Shown: positions 9,325 through 18,857, counted from the first letter of the stretch. The stretch is 64,000 bases of DNA from Clostridium uliginosum (GCF_900112485.1 NZ_FOMG01000001.1:248001-312000); one strand, 5' to 3'. Numbers and translations are program-made. Notes: generated from the letters alone by a model not told the origin.

Positions 9325-9453
9325 GGCTCTGTTTTAATATAGTGTTGATATTGTTACATTTTTGTTCAGTTGCCATGGTAACTAGATGAATTAAAGATAA
9401 GCATCTATTAATTGTTATCTTTAATTCTGTCTTTACCTATTCATTAAAACATA
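9325..9453. repeat. Family A variant (A3) acting as bidirectional terminator
   Basis: The family A end GGCTCTGTTTTAATATAGTG plus TTGATATTGTTA on the left and TTCATTAAAACATAG on the right. The interior is not the usual one but a strong hairpin (GAATTAAAGATAA at about 9389-9401 against TTATCTTTAATTC). The stop codon of the PucR-type gene (9444-9446) lies within the right end. Placed between convergent genes, it probably ends both transcripts. Confidence 0.65.
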
Positions 9454-11003
9454 GAAGATGTCTTTTTAAGATAATCGGTTATTTTATAGGACATATATAT
9501 ATTTAAAACTTCTTCAATATTAGAAAAATCTATATTAACCAGTTCTACTATCCTTTTTATCCTATACCTTGTAGTATTTCTATGTATAAAAAGTTCTTCT
9601 GAAGTCTTTTCCATGCTTTGATTATTTTTTAAATATATAAATAATGTTTTATATAAGTCAGTATGCTTCTTATTATCATATTGTTTTAATTTAATAAGAT
9701 GTGGGCTGTAAAAATCTTTATAATCAAGTGTATTATATGAGCCAAGCAAATCATAAAGCTGAATTAGTGAGTAAAATGTACTATTATTTTTAGAATTTAA
9801 TATTTTTCCTATATCTAATGCCTTTACTGCTTGAATATAATACTTTTTTGCCTCACTTATGTCTGAAAATTCCTTACTTATTCCAACATAAATATTATTT
9901 GATATTAAAAAATCTTTAATCTTTTTATCCACTTTAGTACTATTTGTAAAGGCTCCTGTCTCTTCAATTATAATAACTTTATCATTATAATAAATTGGGT
10001 CTTTTATAGGAAACGTATAATTAAAGTTATCTGTTAGATAACCTAAATACTTATTTTTATAATTATAATTTGATATATTAAATGCAAATACTGATAAATT
10101 CTTTGAGAATTTTATATTTGCACTCTTAATTCTTTCCTTAATATCTTCTTTATTAACTAAAATTCCATCAAGAATATCACAAATTAATCCTTCATATCCA
10201 ACATCATTAGCATTTCTATAAAAACTATTCTTTTTCATTTCTTGTGCAATAATTCTACTTGTAAGAGCTAAAATCTCCTTATCTCTAGGTGAAAATTTCT
10301 TTTTGCATTCTAAGACTATTACACTTGCTATATGTTTGTTATTTACCTTTACTCCAGAAATTAATTTTAATATTGAACTTTCTGTACATGTAAATTCATA
10401 AGGTTCATCATCTTTTATATTTTTATTTTTTCTTTTCATGTTCTTAAATCCAACTATAAATTCATATGAGCAATAACGTTTTGTTATATTTTTTCTCCAA
10501 TATGGATCTAAAATATCTTCTTTATTTGAATAAGTTAATATTTTAAAAGATGAATCTATTACAATTATCGGATTTTTAAGTATATTTGAAGCTAACGTTA
10601 CAATATTATCAATTCCATTTTCTAATATAGATGCTTTTAATAATATTGCACTATCATTTGCAATTTGAATATCCTCATAAAAAATTTCTCTTATTTCATT
10701 ATATATTTGAAATATATCTTCATTCTCTTTTATTTCAATAATATTTGCACTTTTCCTAAAGAAATTTTCAATACATGTTTTATTATCATTTATAAGGATT
10801 AGACTTATATTTTCTTTATTTCTTATTTTCTCTTGTAACATTGAAGTTTTGCATATATAAATAAAATTTTCACAATAATCTATTTGATTTTGTGTTATTA
10901 ATTTAGCATCATCAAACTTTATATCTTCATTATTTCTATCCAAGTAAACATTTTCAGTTTTTCCCTTAAAGTGTTCAATAAACCTTTTGAATGTAATACT
11001 CAT
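9444..11003 (-). CDS. PucR/CdaR-family transcriptional regulator
   Basis: A 519-aa activator/repressor. The C-terminal PucR-type HTH is plain (residues about 465-515: TSEELFIHRNTTRYRIKRI). The middle has a GAF-like region (IVIDSSFKILTYSNKED, ILALTSRIIAQEM) followed by the GGDEF-like CdaR domain (VGISKEFSDISEAKKYYIQA). AGGAGG precedes the ATG at 11003. It is divergent from the reductase/decarboxylase/SDR operon and is its likely regulator. The last few codons lie in repeat A3, so the native C-terminus may have been altered by insertion. The inducer is unknown. Confidence 0.88.
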   Translation of the reverse strand: MSITFKRFIEHFKGKTENVYLDRNNEDIKFDDAKLITQNQIDYCENFIYICKTSMLQEKIRNKENISLILINDNKTCIENFFRKSANIIEIKENEDIFQIYNEIREIFYEDIQIANDSAILLKASILENGIDNIVTLASNILKNPIIVIDSSFKILTYSNKEDILDPYWRKNITKRYCSYEFIVGFKNMKRKNKNIKDDEPYEFTCTESSILKLISGVKVNNKHIASVIVLECKKKFSPRDKEILALTSRIIAQEMKKNSFYRNANDVGYEGLICDILDGILVNKEDIKERIKSANIKFSKNLSVFAFNISNYNYKNKYLGYLTDNFNYTFPIKDPIYYNDKVIIIEETGAFTNSTKVDKKIKDFLISNNIYVGISKEFSDISEAKKYYIQAVKALDIGKILNSKNNSTFYSLIQLYDLLGSYNTLDYKDFYSPHLIKLKQYDNKKHTDLYKTLFIYLKNNQSMEKTSEELFIHRNTTRYRIKRIVELVNIDFSNIEEVLNIYMSYKITDYLKKTSSMF

Positions 11004-11019
11004 ACCATTCCTCCTTATA

Positions 11020-11050
11020 ATTATTATAGTGCATCATGCACAATAATAAT
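11020..11050. promoter_or_regulatory. 31-bp near-perfect palindrome, probable operator
   Basis: ATTATTATAGTGCAT, a central C, then ATGCACAATAATAAT: 15-bp arms with one mismatch. It lies 17 bp upstream of the PucR start, between two divergent transcription units. The likely reading is autoregulation by the PucR protein and control of the operon at 11152; this is inference. Confidence 0.6.
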
Positions 11051-11107
11051 ACCTAATTTTTACATATTGAATATGTTAATTATTCTTTTCATTTGTTAAA
11101 TTAATAT

Positions 11108-11130
11108 TAGGCACATAAAAGAAAATAATA
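11108..11130. repeat. Family B half-copy
   Basis: TTAGGCACATAAAAGAAAATAA matches the end of family B elements but has no partner arm. It directly precedes the GGGGGT ribosome binding site of the reductase gene. Confidence 0.4.
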
Positions 11131-11151
11131 ATATATGGGGGTATTGCTTAA

Positions 11152-13092
11152 ATGAAATATTCAAAATTATTCTCAAAAGGTAAAATTGGTAATCTTGAAC
11201 TTAAAAACAGAATTGTTATGCCTGCAATGGGAACTTCTCTAGCTACTTCAACTGGTGAAGCATCTGATGAGATTATTAAATATTATGAAGAAAGAGCCAA
11301 AGGCGGATGTGGACTTATAATTACAGAAATAACAAGAGTTGATAATGAGACAGGCATTGGTACTCCTAATCAACTTTGTGCAACTGACTTAAAACATATT
11401 CCAAGACTTGAAAAGTTAGCAAGAACAATTCATAGATATGATTCAAAAATATTTCTTCAACTACATCATCCTGGTAGACAAACTCATGAAAAAATGCTTA
11501 ATGGAAAGAAATTAGTTGCACCAAGTGCTATCATGTCTTCAGCTGTACTTGAAATGCCAAGAGAACTTTCAACTGAAGAAGTCGAAGGATTAGTTAAAAA
11601 ATTTGTCATTAGTGCTAATATAGCTAAAACAAGCGATATAGATGGGGTTGAAATTCATGCTGCACATGGATATCTTATTGGAGAATTTTTAAGTCCTCTT
11701 ACTAATCTTAGAGAAGATAAATATGGTGGTAGTTTTGAGAAAAGGATGAGATTTTTAACTGAAATAGTTGTTGGAATTAAAAATACATGTGGAGCTAAAT
11801 TTCCAATATGCGTAAGAATTGATGGTGATGAATTTGTTCCTGGTGGATTTACTCTTGATGAAGCTGTTAAAGCCTCAGTTCATCTTGAAAATTTAGGTGT
11901 AGATGCTATTAATGTAAGCGCTGGAACATATGAATCTGTAAATGCAATAATAGAACCTATCTCATATCCTCAAGGATGGAAAAGACATCTCTCACAAGCA
12001 ATAAAAGATAAGATTAAAATTCCTGTAATTGCTTGTGATGTTATAAGAAAGCCTGATTTTGCAGAAAGCCTTTTAGAAGAAGGAAATCTAGACTTTGTTG
12101 CACTAGGACGACAACTTCTTGCTGATCCTGAATGGGGCAAAAAAGCAGTTGAAGGAAGAGAAAAAGAAATTCGTCCATGCATTTCTTGCCTTCATTGCAT
12201 TGAAAATGTTATGGGTTGCAAAACAACAAAATGTGCTGTTAATGCTAGAACTGGTAGAGAACTTGAATATCCTGCTTTTGAAAAAAATGGACAAAATCGT
12301 GTTGTTGCAATTATAGGTGGTGGTCCTTCTGGTATGGAAGCTGCAAGGATACTTGCAATTAAAGGCTTTAAACCTATTTTATTTGAAAAAGGAAACACTC
12401 TTGGTGGAAGTGTAAATCTTGCAAGTAAACCACCGTTAAAAGATAAACTTACCTGGTTTATAGATAACCTCATATATCAAATTAAACAACTTAATATTGA
12501 TATAAGACTTAACACTGCCCCAAGTATTGATGATTTGAAATTATTAAATCCATATGCAGTCTTCTTAGCTACAGGTTCTTCTCCTATAGTTCCTAAGATA
12601 CCTGGAATAGAGAAAAATGATGTGTACACAATAGTTGATGTGCTTAATAGAAGTACTTCTATTAAAGGAGAAAACATTGTAGTTGTAGGTTCTGGTATGA
12701 CGGGACTTGAAACAGCTGAATTATTGGTATCACAAGGTAAAAAAGTTACAATAATTGAAATGCAAGATAAGATAGGACCTGGAATGTATCTTCCTAACCT
12801 GATTGATATAACAACAAGGCTAAAAAAATATAATGTTGGAATGATTCCTTCAATGAAACTTGTAAGTATTGATAAAGGTTCAATCACTATTGAAAATACA
12901 GCTGATAAAACAGTTGTTAATAAGGTAGCTGATGCTATAGTTTTATCACTTGGAGTTAAACCAAATAATTCTATGGTAACAGAATTAGAAAATAATTTTT
13001 CTATAGTAAAAGTTCTTGGCGATTCCTTGATTCCTGGAAGAATAGCTGATGCTATACAAACAGCATTTGAAAAATCATATGTTCTTGAATAA
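11152..13092 (+). CDS. Old-yellow-enzyme/2,4-dienoyl-CoA reductase-type flavoprotein
   Basis: A 646-aa FMN, [4Fe-4S] and FAD enzyme of the 2,4-dienoyl-CoA reductase/2-enoate reductase/BaiCD-BaiH group. Residues 1-330 form the OYE barrel (KNRIVMPAM, FLQLHHPGRQ, EIHAAHGYLIGEFLSP). The cluster cysteines follow in CISCLHC, VMGC and TTKC. Two dinucleotide-binding folds come next (AIIGGGPSGMEAA, VVVGSGMTGLETAE). It should reduce a C=C bond conjugated to a carbonyl using NAD(P)H, in the cytosol. The real substrate is unknown. It heads an operon with an acetoacetate-decarboxylase-like protein and an SDR, divergent from PucR. Confidence 0.88.
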   Translation: MKYSKLFSKGKIGNLELKNRIVMPAMGTSLATSTGEASDEIIKYYEERAKGGCGLIITEITRVDNETGIGTPNQLCATDLKHIPRLEKLARTIHRYDSKIFLQLHHPGRQTHEKMLNGKKLVAPSAIMSSAVLEMPRELSTEEVEGLVKKFVISANIAKTSDIDGVEIHAAHGYLIGEFLSPLTNLREDKYGGSFEKRMRFLTEIVVGIKNTCGAKFPICVRIDGDEFVPGGFTLDEAVKASVHLENLGVDAINVSAGTYESVNAIIEPISYPQGWKRHLSQAIKDKIKIPVIACDVIRKPDFAESLLEEGNLDFVALGRQLLADPEWGKKAVEGREKEIRPCISCLHCIENVMGCKTTKCAVNARTGRELEYPAFEKNGQNRVVAIIGGGPSGMEAARILAIKGFKPILFEKGNTLGGSVNLASKPPLKDKLTWFIDNLIYQIKQLNIDIRLNTAPSIDDLKLLNPYAVFLATGSSPIVPKIPGIEKNDVYTIVDVLNRSTSIKGENIVVVGSGMTGLETAELLVSQGKKVTIIEMQDKIGPGMYLPNLIDITTRLKKYNVGMIPSMKLVSIDKGSITIENTADKTVVNKVADAIVLSLGVKPNNSMVTELENNFSIVKVLGDSLIPGRIADAIQTAFEKSYVLE

Positions 13093-13136
13093 AACAATAT
13101 ACTATATAATCACTTAAATAATGAGGGGGAATATTC

Positions 13137-13916
13137 ATGGGAAGTTTTGTTAAAAGTATTGAATATCTTAAAGCACTTAGTGGACATGCTACTACATTTT
13201 ATGATGCTGAAATGTTAACACTTTATTGGGAAACTAAACCAGAAATTATAGCAAAGTTATTACCACCACCTTTAAAACCAGCTAAGAGACCATTAGTACA
13301 TGCTTTTGTAGCTAATTATCCTAAGACTAGCTTTGCGCCACCTTACAAAGAAGCAGGATTATTTATACTTGCAGATTATAATGGTGAGCTTGGAATGTAT
13401 TGTTTATCAATGCCTATAACTGATGGTATGGGTATGGCAATGGGTAGAGAAATTTGTGGATTACCAAAAAAGATGTCTGATATTTCTTTTGAAAAAAATG
13501 ATAATGTTTTGAAAGCTTCTGTTAGTCGTCATGGTATAGAATTCTTTAATATAACTGCAAGTTTAAATGACAAATTTAATGAATCTGATGCAAAATCAAT
13601 AATTGATGAATACTCTCCTGATGATCTTCCTTATTTCAACGTAAAATATTCAAAAGCAATAGATGGTAGTGGTTTTGATTTGCCTCCTACCCTAGTAAAA
13701 CAAAGTATAACTAAAGATTATAAAGTAACTAAAGACGCTGAAGTAAGGATTAATATGATTGATTCTCCTACTGACCCGTGGACTGAATTAGAAGTTGTTA
13801 GAGTTTTAGGTGGAGTATATACAGTAAGTACCAATGTACTTTTAAAGGGTACTGTTTTAGAGCAAATACCCCCTATGACATACTTACCTTACGCTCAAAT
13901 CAAATGGGATTTTTAG
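13137..13916 (+). CDS. Acetoacetate decarboxylase-family protein
   Basis: A 259-aa protein of the acetoacetate decarboxylase (Adc) fold. The Schiff-base region is seen as GREICGLPKKMSDI (about residues 103-116), matching the RExxGxPKK pattern around the catalytic lysine, along with KLLPPPLKP and YLPYAQIKWDF. The N-terminus differs from the solventogenic Adc of acetone-producing clostridia, and no CoA-transferase genes are near, so acetone formation is doubtful. It may decarboxylate, hydrate or cyclise another beta-keto compound made by its operon partners. Strong GAGGGGG site; 44 bp after the reductase. Confidence 0.8.
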   Translation: MGSFVKSIEYLKALSGHATTFYDAEMLTLYWETKPEIIAKLLPPPLKPAKRPLVHAFVANYPKTSFAPPYKEAGLFILADYNGELGMYCLSMPITDGMGMAMGREICGLPKKMSDISFEKNDNVLKASVSRHGIEFFNITASLNDKFNESDAKSIIDEYSPDDLPYFNVKYSKAIDGSGFDLPPTLVKQSITKDYKVTKDAEVRINMIDSPTDPWTELEVVRVLGGVYTVSTNVLLKGTVLEQIPPMTYLPYAQIKWDF

Positions 13917-13973
13917 CTAGATCAATCTATATTGATTTAAACTTAGATAATTTTTCTTAATATATATTGTGCC

Positions 13974-14011
13974 TTAGATAGTTTTTTATAATTAACAACT
14001 AAGCTATCTAA
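13974..14011 (+). terminator. Possible stem-loop after the Adc-like gene
   Basis: TTAGATAG (13974-13981) pairs with CTATCTAA (14004-14011). There is no long T run after it, so it may only attenuate transcription into the SDR gene. Confidence 0.35.
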
Positions 14012-14045
14012 ATATTAAACATATTTGTATTTATTTAATATTTGA

Positions 14046-14072
14046 CTCTATTTTAAAACCGTATTGATATTT
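14046..14072. repeat. Family A half-copy
   Basis: CTCTATTTTAAAACCGTATTG followed by ATATTT is a solo family A terminal repeat with no partner arm, just upstream of the SDR ribosome binding site. Confidence 0.5.
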
Positions 14073-14116
14073 AAATTTTTTATAAAAATAAATAAATTTA
14101 TGAGGAGATGTTTTAT

Positions 14117-14884
14117 ATGAGTAATTTATTTGATTTAAGTGGCAGGGTTGCAATTGTAACTGGCGCTTCTAGTGGTATTGGAGTTCAAATGGCTAAAAGT
14201 TTGGCAGAGCATGGTGCAGATGTTGCAATATTTGCAAGAAGAGAAGAAAAATTAAAAGAAGTTGCTAAAGAAATTGAAGTTATAGGCGTAAAGGCTTTGC
14301 CTGTAAAATGTGATGTTACACATGAGGATGAAGTTAAAGCAGCTGTAGCTACAGTACTTGAGAAGTTTGGGAAAATTGATATTTTAGTAAATAATGCTGG
14401 AGTAGCATCTAGATTTGGAGTACTTGATTTAGAAGAAAATGAATGGGACAGAGTAATGAATACAAATGTAAAAAGTATTTATTTAGTTTCGAAATATGTT
14501 GCAAAGCATATGATAGATCAAAAATATGGTAAAATTATAAATACATCTTCTATATTTGGCATAGTAGGTTCTGCATCTGCTCATCTTCATGTTTATGAAG
14601 CTTCAAAAGGTGCTGTAATAAATTTAACAAAAGGAATGGCAGCTTCATGGGCTCAATATGGAATAACAGTAAATTCTATTGGACCAAGCTTATTTAAATC
14701 AGAAATGACTGAACATACATTATTTGTAGATTCCTTCTTAAAAATGTACAATGCTGTATGTCCTTCTCATAGGCCTGGAAAAGAAGGCGAATTAAATGGT
14801 GCTGTAATTTACTTTGCATCAGATGCTTCTAACTACACTACTGGTCAAATACTATTTGTTGATGGTGGTTGGTCAGCAATTTAA
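14117..14884 (+). CDS. Short-chain dehydrogenase/reductase (FabG/gluconate 5-dehydrogenase-like)
   Basis: A classical 255-aa SDR: the cofactor loop TGASSGIG (residues 15-22), DILVNNAG, catalytic Ser in NTSSIFG, YEASKGA (YxxxK) and ILFVDGGWSAI at the end. I use the ATG at 14117 because GAGGAG lies nine bases before it and touches the ATG at 14108. It is the third gene after the PucR-divergent promoter, 200 bp downstream of the Adc-like gene, and may have its own promoter. It probably interconverts a hydroxyl and a keto group on the same unknown substrate handled by the reductase. Confidence 0.87.
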   Translation: MSNLFDLSGRVAIVTGASSGIGVQMAKSLAEHGADVAIFARREEKLKEVAKEIEVIGVKALPVKCDVTHEDEVKAAVATVLEKFGKIDILVNNAGVASRFGVLDLEENEWDRVMNTNVKSIYLVSKYVAKHMIDQKYGKIINTSSIFGIVGSASAHLHVYEASKGAVINLTKGMAASWAQYGITVNSIGPSLFKSEMTEHTLFVDSFLKMYNAVCPSHRPGKEGELNGAVIYFASDASNYTTGQILFVDGGWSAI

Positions 14885-14926
14885 TATAATATTGATTATA
14901 TAGTGTGAAAATTATAAATACAAAGC

Positions 14927-15021
14927 TATGTTTTAAGTGAATGTTGATATTGTAATATAAAGCTCATGGACAGTGGAATTCACTTTATATTAAAATATCA
15001 ACATTATTTTAAAACATAGCC
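14927..15021. repeat. Family A MITE-like repeat (A4, short)
   Basis: A 95-bp copy: GCTATGTTTTAAGTGAATG and TTGATATTGTAATATAAAG pair with CTTTATATTAAAATATCAAC and ATTATTTTAAAACATAGC. The interior retains only GCTCATGGACAGTGGAATTC, one end of the longer A5. It sits between the convergent SDR and DinG genes and is a plausible shared terminator. Confidence 0.78.
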
Positions 15022-15055
15022 CAATATAAAAATAACATTAGTCATATGAACTATA

Positions 15056-17983
15056 TTATTGCTTTGCTTTTAAAACATAATTAATATTTCTAAAATAGTA
15101 TTGCCCGTCTTTACATCCTAAAAGTTCCCAAAATAATTTATGTTTTTTAGCTTCATTATTAAAATCATTTTTAATATCCTGTTTATTTTTTTTTATATCT
15201 TTTATGATAAGATTAAGATTATATTTTTTCCAAAAGTTATAATCATCATCCATTACATCTAATACCATATTACATCCTGTTATTTGAATTTCTGGTCCTC
15301 CGAGATCCCTTTCAATGTTCCTTATTGTATTATAATTTTTACCTGGATCTAAAATAATGAAATATCCATAATCTAATGTACTTCTAATAAGCCTTCCATA
15401 TATCTGTTTTAACTTTATACATAGCTGAGGATAATTTACATCTTGGTATCTCTTATTTTGGTAATTAGTAACTGCTTTTAAAATAGGATACTCTATGCTA
15501 TGATTAGGTAATTTATCAAGCATTACACAAGTTAGTCCTTCTCCTGCTACGTCTATTCCTTCAAAAAATCCCTTGCCTCCTAATATTATTACTATTCTAT
15601 TTTTATCATTTAAAATTGGTATTGCTTTTCTATTAGTATGAACTTCTATCTTAGATCCTCTAGTTAATAAATCTAATTCTTCAAAAACTTCTTGTTTTCT
15701 TTTATTATTATTAAACAATACAAGTATGTGTCCATTTAATTTTTTAGCAGTATTAAATATAAAATCTGCCATGTTTTTTATATAATATGGACTATCATAA
15801 GCTCCTATATCATTTAATCCAAAAATTTTAGTTCTTTGTTTAAGATTAAAAGTTGGAGGAATTATAAACTCCTTTGAATTTTCTTGTGCTAAATGCTTTT
15901 TTATCTTATCAAAAGAGTTTTCTATTCTTAATGTTGCTGATAAAAATGTAGTACTTTTAACTTCCTTAAGCATATGTTCATTAACTAATTCTCCAACATT
16001 TAAAGGAATATTTCTAAGCATAAAACCTTTATATTCTACATCTATTTCTAGTACCTTTGCATAAAATGTACTCTTTTCTAAAAATTTATCTAATATATCA
16101 AAAACATCTTTTACCTTTTTTATATAATCTGATAAATTTTTATAATCTCTATCTCCAGTAATCTCATCCTCTAATGTAATATTCTTAACATAATCATTTA
16201 TCATCTTGTATAGTGGATATATACATTCTTTTAAATTTGATATTTGAGAAGATAATACTTTCATTGACTCTTGCAATTCCTCTTTTGGCAAGAAAAACTC
16301 AGTTGTAAAATTATATGTTCCTTCTATAAGTCCCATCCTTCTAAATTCATTTAAAAGTATAGCTATATTAGTATTAATATCTTCCACTAAATGTTTTAGT
16401 TTATCTAATTCAATAGTTTCTCTATAACCAAACGCTGCATTTAAACTTCTAAGTTGAGAATAAATACTTGGATGTCCTTTTTCTATTTGATTTAATAATT
16501 CTATAAATTCATATGAAGAGAACTCCTCACAAAAAAAGTCATAACACTTTTCCATAAGGTTATGTGCTTCATCAATTATCAAGTGATTTATCTTTTTCTT
16601 TTCACAGTATGGATAGCATGCTAATAATGAATGATTAATTACTGTTATATTCTCCTTTGGAAGCTCATTATATCTTTTTCTTAAATAGCAAGGCTTTATA
16701 CATCTATCTAAATTGCAAGCCTCATTATCACAATTTATTTCATTTAAATATTTATCAATTTCAAAGTGATTATATGCCCAATAGCTTATATTTTCTATGT
16801 CTCCATATTTGCCATCTTCACATAATCTTCTTAGAAAAAGCTGAGATAAGTTACCCTCTTTACTTTCAATTAGTGCATCACATTTATTTAATCTATCTAT
16901 GCAAATATAATTTCTTTTGCCCTTCATAGCACCATAATTTAATTTATCCTCTAAACCTAATTTTTTAAGTATCATTGGAATATCTTTATCAATAAGTTGA
17001 TTTTGTAACTCTTTAGTATTTGTAGATATAAAATAACTCGCATCATCTTGTTTTTTATTCTTTTGATTCAAATAAGCTTTTGTTACTGCTATAAGTAAAT
17101 AAGCAAATGTTTTCCCACTCCCTGTTGGAGCTTCTATAAACATCCTCGTATTTTCTTCAATATTTTCTCTTATATTCTTAGAAAAATTCTTTTGATCTTC
17201 TCTATACTGATAGCCAAAATCTCCCCCATTATTCCAAATCTCTTCGTTCAATAACAATTCTTCATACTTTTCATAATCTACAAGTATTTTTTTGAATTTA
17301 ATTTCTTCCTTTTTGTTTTCTTCATAACTTACATATGGATATTCCTCTATAGTAAATAAAATTGGTTTTAATAAATACTCTTTCCAATCCCAAGATTTTA
17401 AAAATTCATAACTCTTATTGATTATAGAATATAACGACTTCTTCCCTTTTCTGCTCTCTTCTCTAGTCCATTCTCTACAAAGAAGTGAATTTACAACCTT
17501 TAAAGTATCTATAGAATCCTCAAGGCCTCTGTGTAATTCATTCTTATCAATACTCGTAACTTCTCTAAGCAGAGAATCTAAATTATATTCCTTTCTCCAA
17601 GGCTCTAAAATAGATGCAAGCTCCATAGAATCAATTATCTTATTTTTAATTTCAGGAATATGATAAGAAAGAAACTTGTTTTCAAATCCTCCATTATGAC
17701 ATATTAAAGGTAAGTTTTCTAAAAAGTCTACGAGTTCATTTTTTATGTCATCTAAAGCCCTTGCATTCATTAACTCATCTTCATTTAGACCAGCGCAAAG
17801 CTTGTAAATACTAACAGGCACTACTCCATTTGGCTTTATCAAAGTTTGATATGTAGTTATAACAGAATCTTTAATCTTAACTGCACCTATTTCTATAATT
17901 TCACAGCTTTCCTCATTAAGCCCTGTTGTTTCAATATCTAAATATATAACATTATCCAAAACGCTATTTAAATTCTCTATCAT
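15056..17983 (-). CDS. dinG: DinG-type helicase with N-terminal DEDDh exonuclease
   Basis: A 975-aa protein of the Firmicute DinG type. Residues 1-165 are an epsilon-like 3'-5' exonuclease: YLDIETTGL (motif I), CHNGGFENKFL (motif II, with Glu where Asp is usual) and HRGLEDSIDT (motif III). The XPD/DinG-like superfamily 2 helicase follows: Walker A in EAPTGSGKTFAYL, clustered cysteines (CDNEAC, DRCIKPC) fitting an iron-sulphur domain, the DEAH box LIIDEAHNL and QIYGRLIRSTLDYG. A role in DNA repair or R-loop/replication-block processing is known for the family. Single gene with its own upstream space. Confidence 0.9.
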   Translation of the reverse strand: MIENLNSVLDNVIYLDIETTGLNEESCEIIEIGAVKIKDSVITTYQTLIKPNGVVPVSIYKLCAGLNEDELMNARALDDIKNELVDFLENLPLICHNGGFENKFLSYHIPEIKNKIIDSMELASILEPWRKEYNLDSLLREVTSIDKNELHRGLEDSIDTLKVVNSLLCREWTREESRKGKKSLYSIINKSYEFLKSWDWKEYLLKPILFTIEEYPYVSYEENKKEEIKFKKILVDYEKYEELLLNEEIWNNGGDFGYQYREDQKNFSKNIRENIEENTRMFIEAPTGSGKTFAYLLIAVTKAYLNQKNKKQDDASYFISTNTKELQNQLIDKDIPMILKKLGLEDKLNYGAMKGKRNYICIDRLNKCDALIESKEGNLSQLFLRRLCEDGKYGDIENISYWAYNHFEIDKYLNEINCDNEACNLDRCIKPCYLRKRYNELPKENITVINHSLLACYPYCEKKKINHLIIDEAHNLMEKCYDFFCEEFSSYEFIELLNQIEKGHPSIYSQLRSLNAAFGYRETIELDKLKHLVEDINTNIAILLNEFRRMGLIEGTYNFTTEFFLPKEELQESMKVLSSQISNLKECIYPLYKMINDYVKNITLEDEITGDRDYKNLSDYIKKVKDVFDILDKFLEKSTFYAKVLEIDVEYKGFMLRNIPLNVGELVNEHMLKEVKSTTFLSATLRIENSFDKIKKHLAQENSKEFIIPPTFNLKQRTKIFGLNDIGAYDSPYYIKNMADFIFNTAKKLNGHILVLFNNNKRKQEVFEELDLLTRGSKIEVHTNRKAIPILNDKNRIVIILGGKGFFEGIDVAGEGLTCVMLDKLPNHSIEYPILKAVTNYQNKRYQDVNYPQLCIKLKQIYGRLIRSTLDYGYFIILDPGKNYNTIRNIERDLGGPEIQITGCNMVLDVMDDDYNFWKKYNLNLIIKDIKKNKQDIKNDFNNEAKKHKLFWELLGCKDGQYYFRNINYVLKAKQ

Positions 17984-18236
17984 TTTTTTGCTCCTATTAT
18001 GAATATTTAATTGTTAATAAAATCAATTGTATTCTTTGATTTTAATTTATTGGTTATTTCTTTTTTTCTACTAAATTCAATATCTTCACCTACGTTTTTA
18101 ATATGATTTAGTTTTAAATATATTAAAATTATATCATACTAAAAGTTTGAAAAAATAAATAGCACTTTTTTCTAACTTGCTTTAATTCATATGGTATAAT
18201 TTACTAGGTAAATTTTATCCTGAGAGGGGGATGTTC

Positions 18237-18761
18237 ATGAAACTTTATTTTTTAGCACCTATATTTTGTATTTCATGTTGTATACTTATTGTTTCTATTG
18301 AACTTATAAACTTTAGAAAGAACTTTTATTCTAAAGGCAATAAATCAATTATAAAATATAAAAAAGGGGTATTTCATTTTATTTACCAAGTATTACTATT
18401 CATATTTGTTTTTTTTAATTTAAATACTTCCACTAAACAAGATTTAATATTATATATACTCTTATTAATTACTATTGTTATTATTATGCCTTTTGAATAT
18501 TTAAATAACCGTATATGTCTTTATGAGCAAGGAATTTTTCTTCCTGTTGGGAAACTTAGACTAGTCAAATCTGTTCCATATAATGAAATTGAAACATTTG
18601 AATTTCTAGAATATGAAAAAGGTAAATTTATTTTAACTATTAAACCCTTAAATTATAAAAAGGAAACTTATAGAATTAAGTTAGGAACAAAAGAAAAAAT
18701 CACTTCCTTTATTAAAGCAATAAATCCAGAATATAAATTCTCATATGTAAAAGAATATTAG
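18237..18761 (+). CDS. Putative membrane protein with C-terminal cytosolic domain
   Basis: 174 aa. Hydrophobic segments at residues 3-24, about 45-62 and 67-83 are followed by a charged domain (NRICLYEQGIFLPVG, PYNEIETFEFLEYEKG) resembling bacterial PH-like (DUF5673/YcxB-like) modules. I do not recognise a specific family. I choose the second ATG because GAGAGGGGG abuts the ATG at 18231 and lies six bases before 18237. It is monocistronic, with a terminator close downstream. Confidence 0.65.
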   Translation: MKLYFLAPIFCISCCILIVSIELINFRKNFYSKGNKSIIKYKKGVFHFIYQVLLFIFVFFNLNTSTKQDLILYILLLITIVIIMPFEYLNNRICLYEQGIFLPVGKLRLVKSVPYNEIETFEFLEYEKGKFILTIKPLNYKKETYRIKLGTKEKITSFIKAINPEYKFSYVKEY

Positions 18762-18786
18762 ATATCTTCAAAAAATAATTAGTTAA

Positions 18787-18820
18787 ATAATAGTCTCTTT
18801 TAGACTGTTATCTTTTTTTA
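18787..18820 (+). terminator. Rho-independent terminator
   Basis: Stem ATAATAGTCT/AGACTGTTAT with a CTTTT-rich loop, then CTTTTTTTAT. It ends the membrane-protein gene at 18237. Confidence 0.75.
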
Positions 18821-18857
18821 TATGCTTTGATTTTTGTCTTTGTTTTAATGCAATAAA

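Noticed and set aside
12477-13097. 206-codon open frame on the minus strand opposite the ene-reductase gene
   Set aside because: It is antisense to a clear, full-length flavoprotein with recognised motifs, has no ribosome binding site and shows a composition typical of a shadow frame.
13137-13916. Acetone-forming acetoacetate decarboxylase of solventogenesis
   Set aside because: The N-terminus and neighbours differ; no ctfAB or aldehyde dehydrogenase genes are present.
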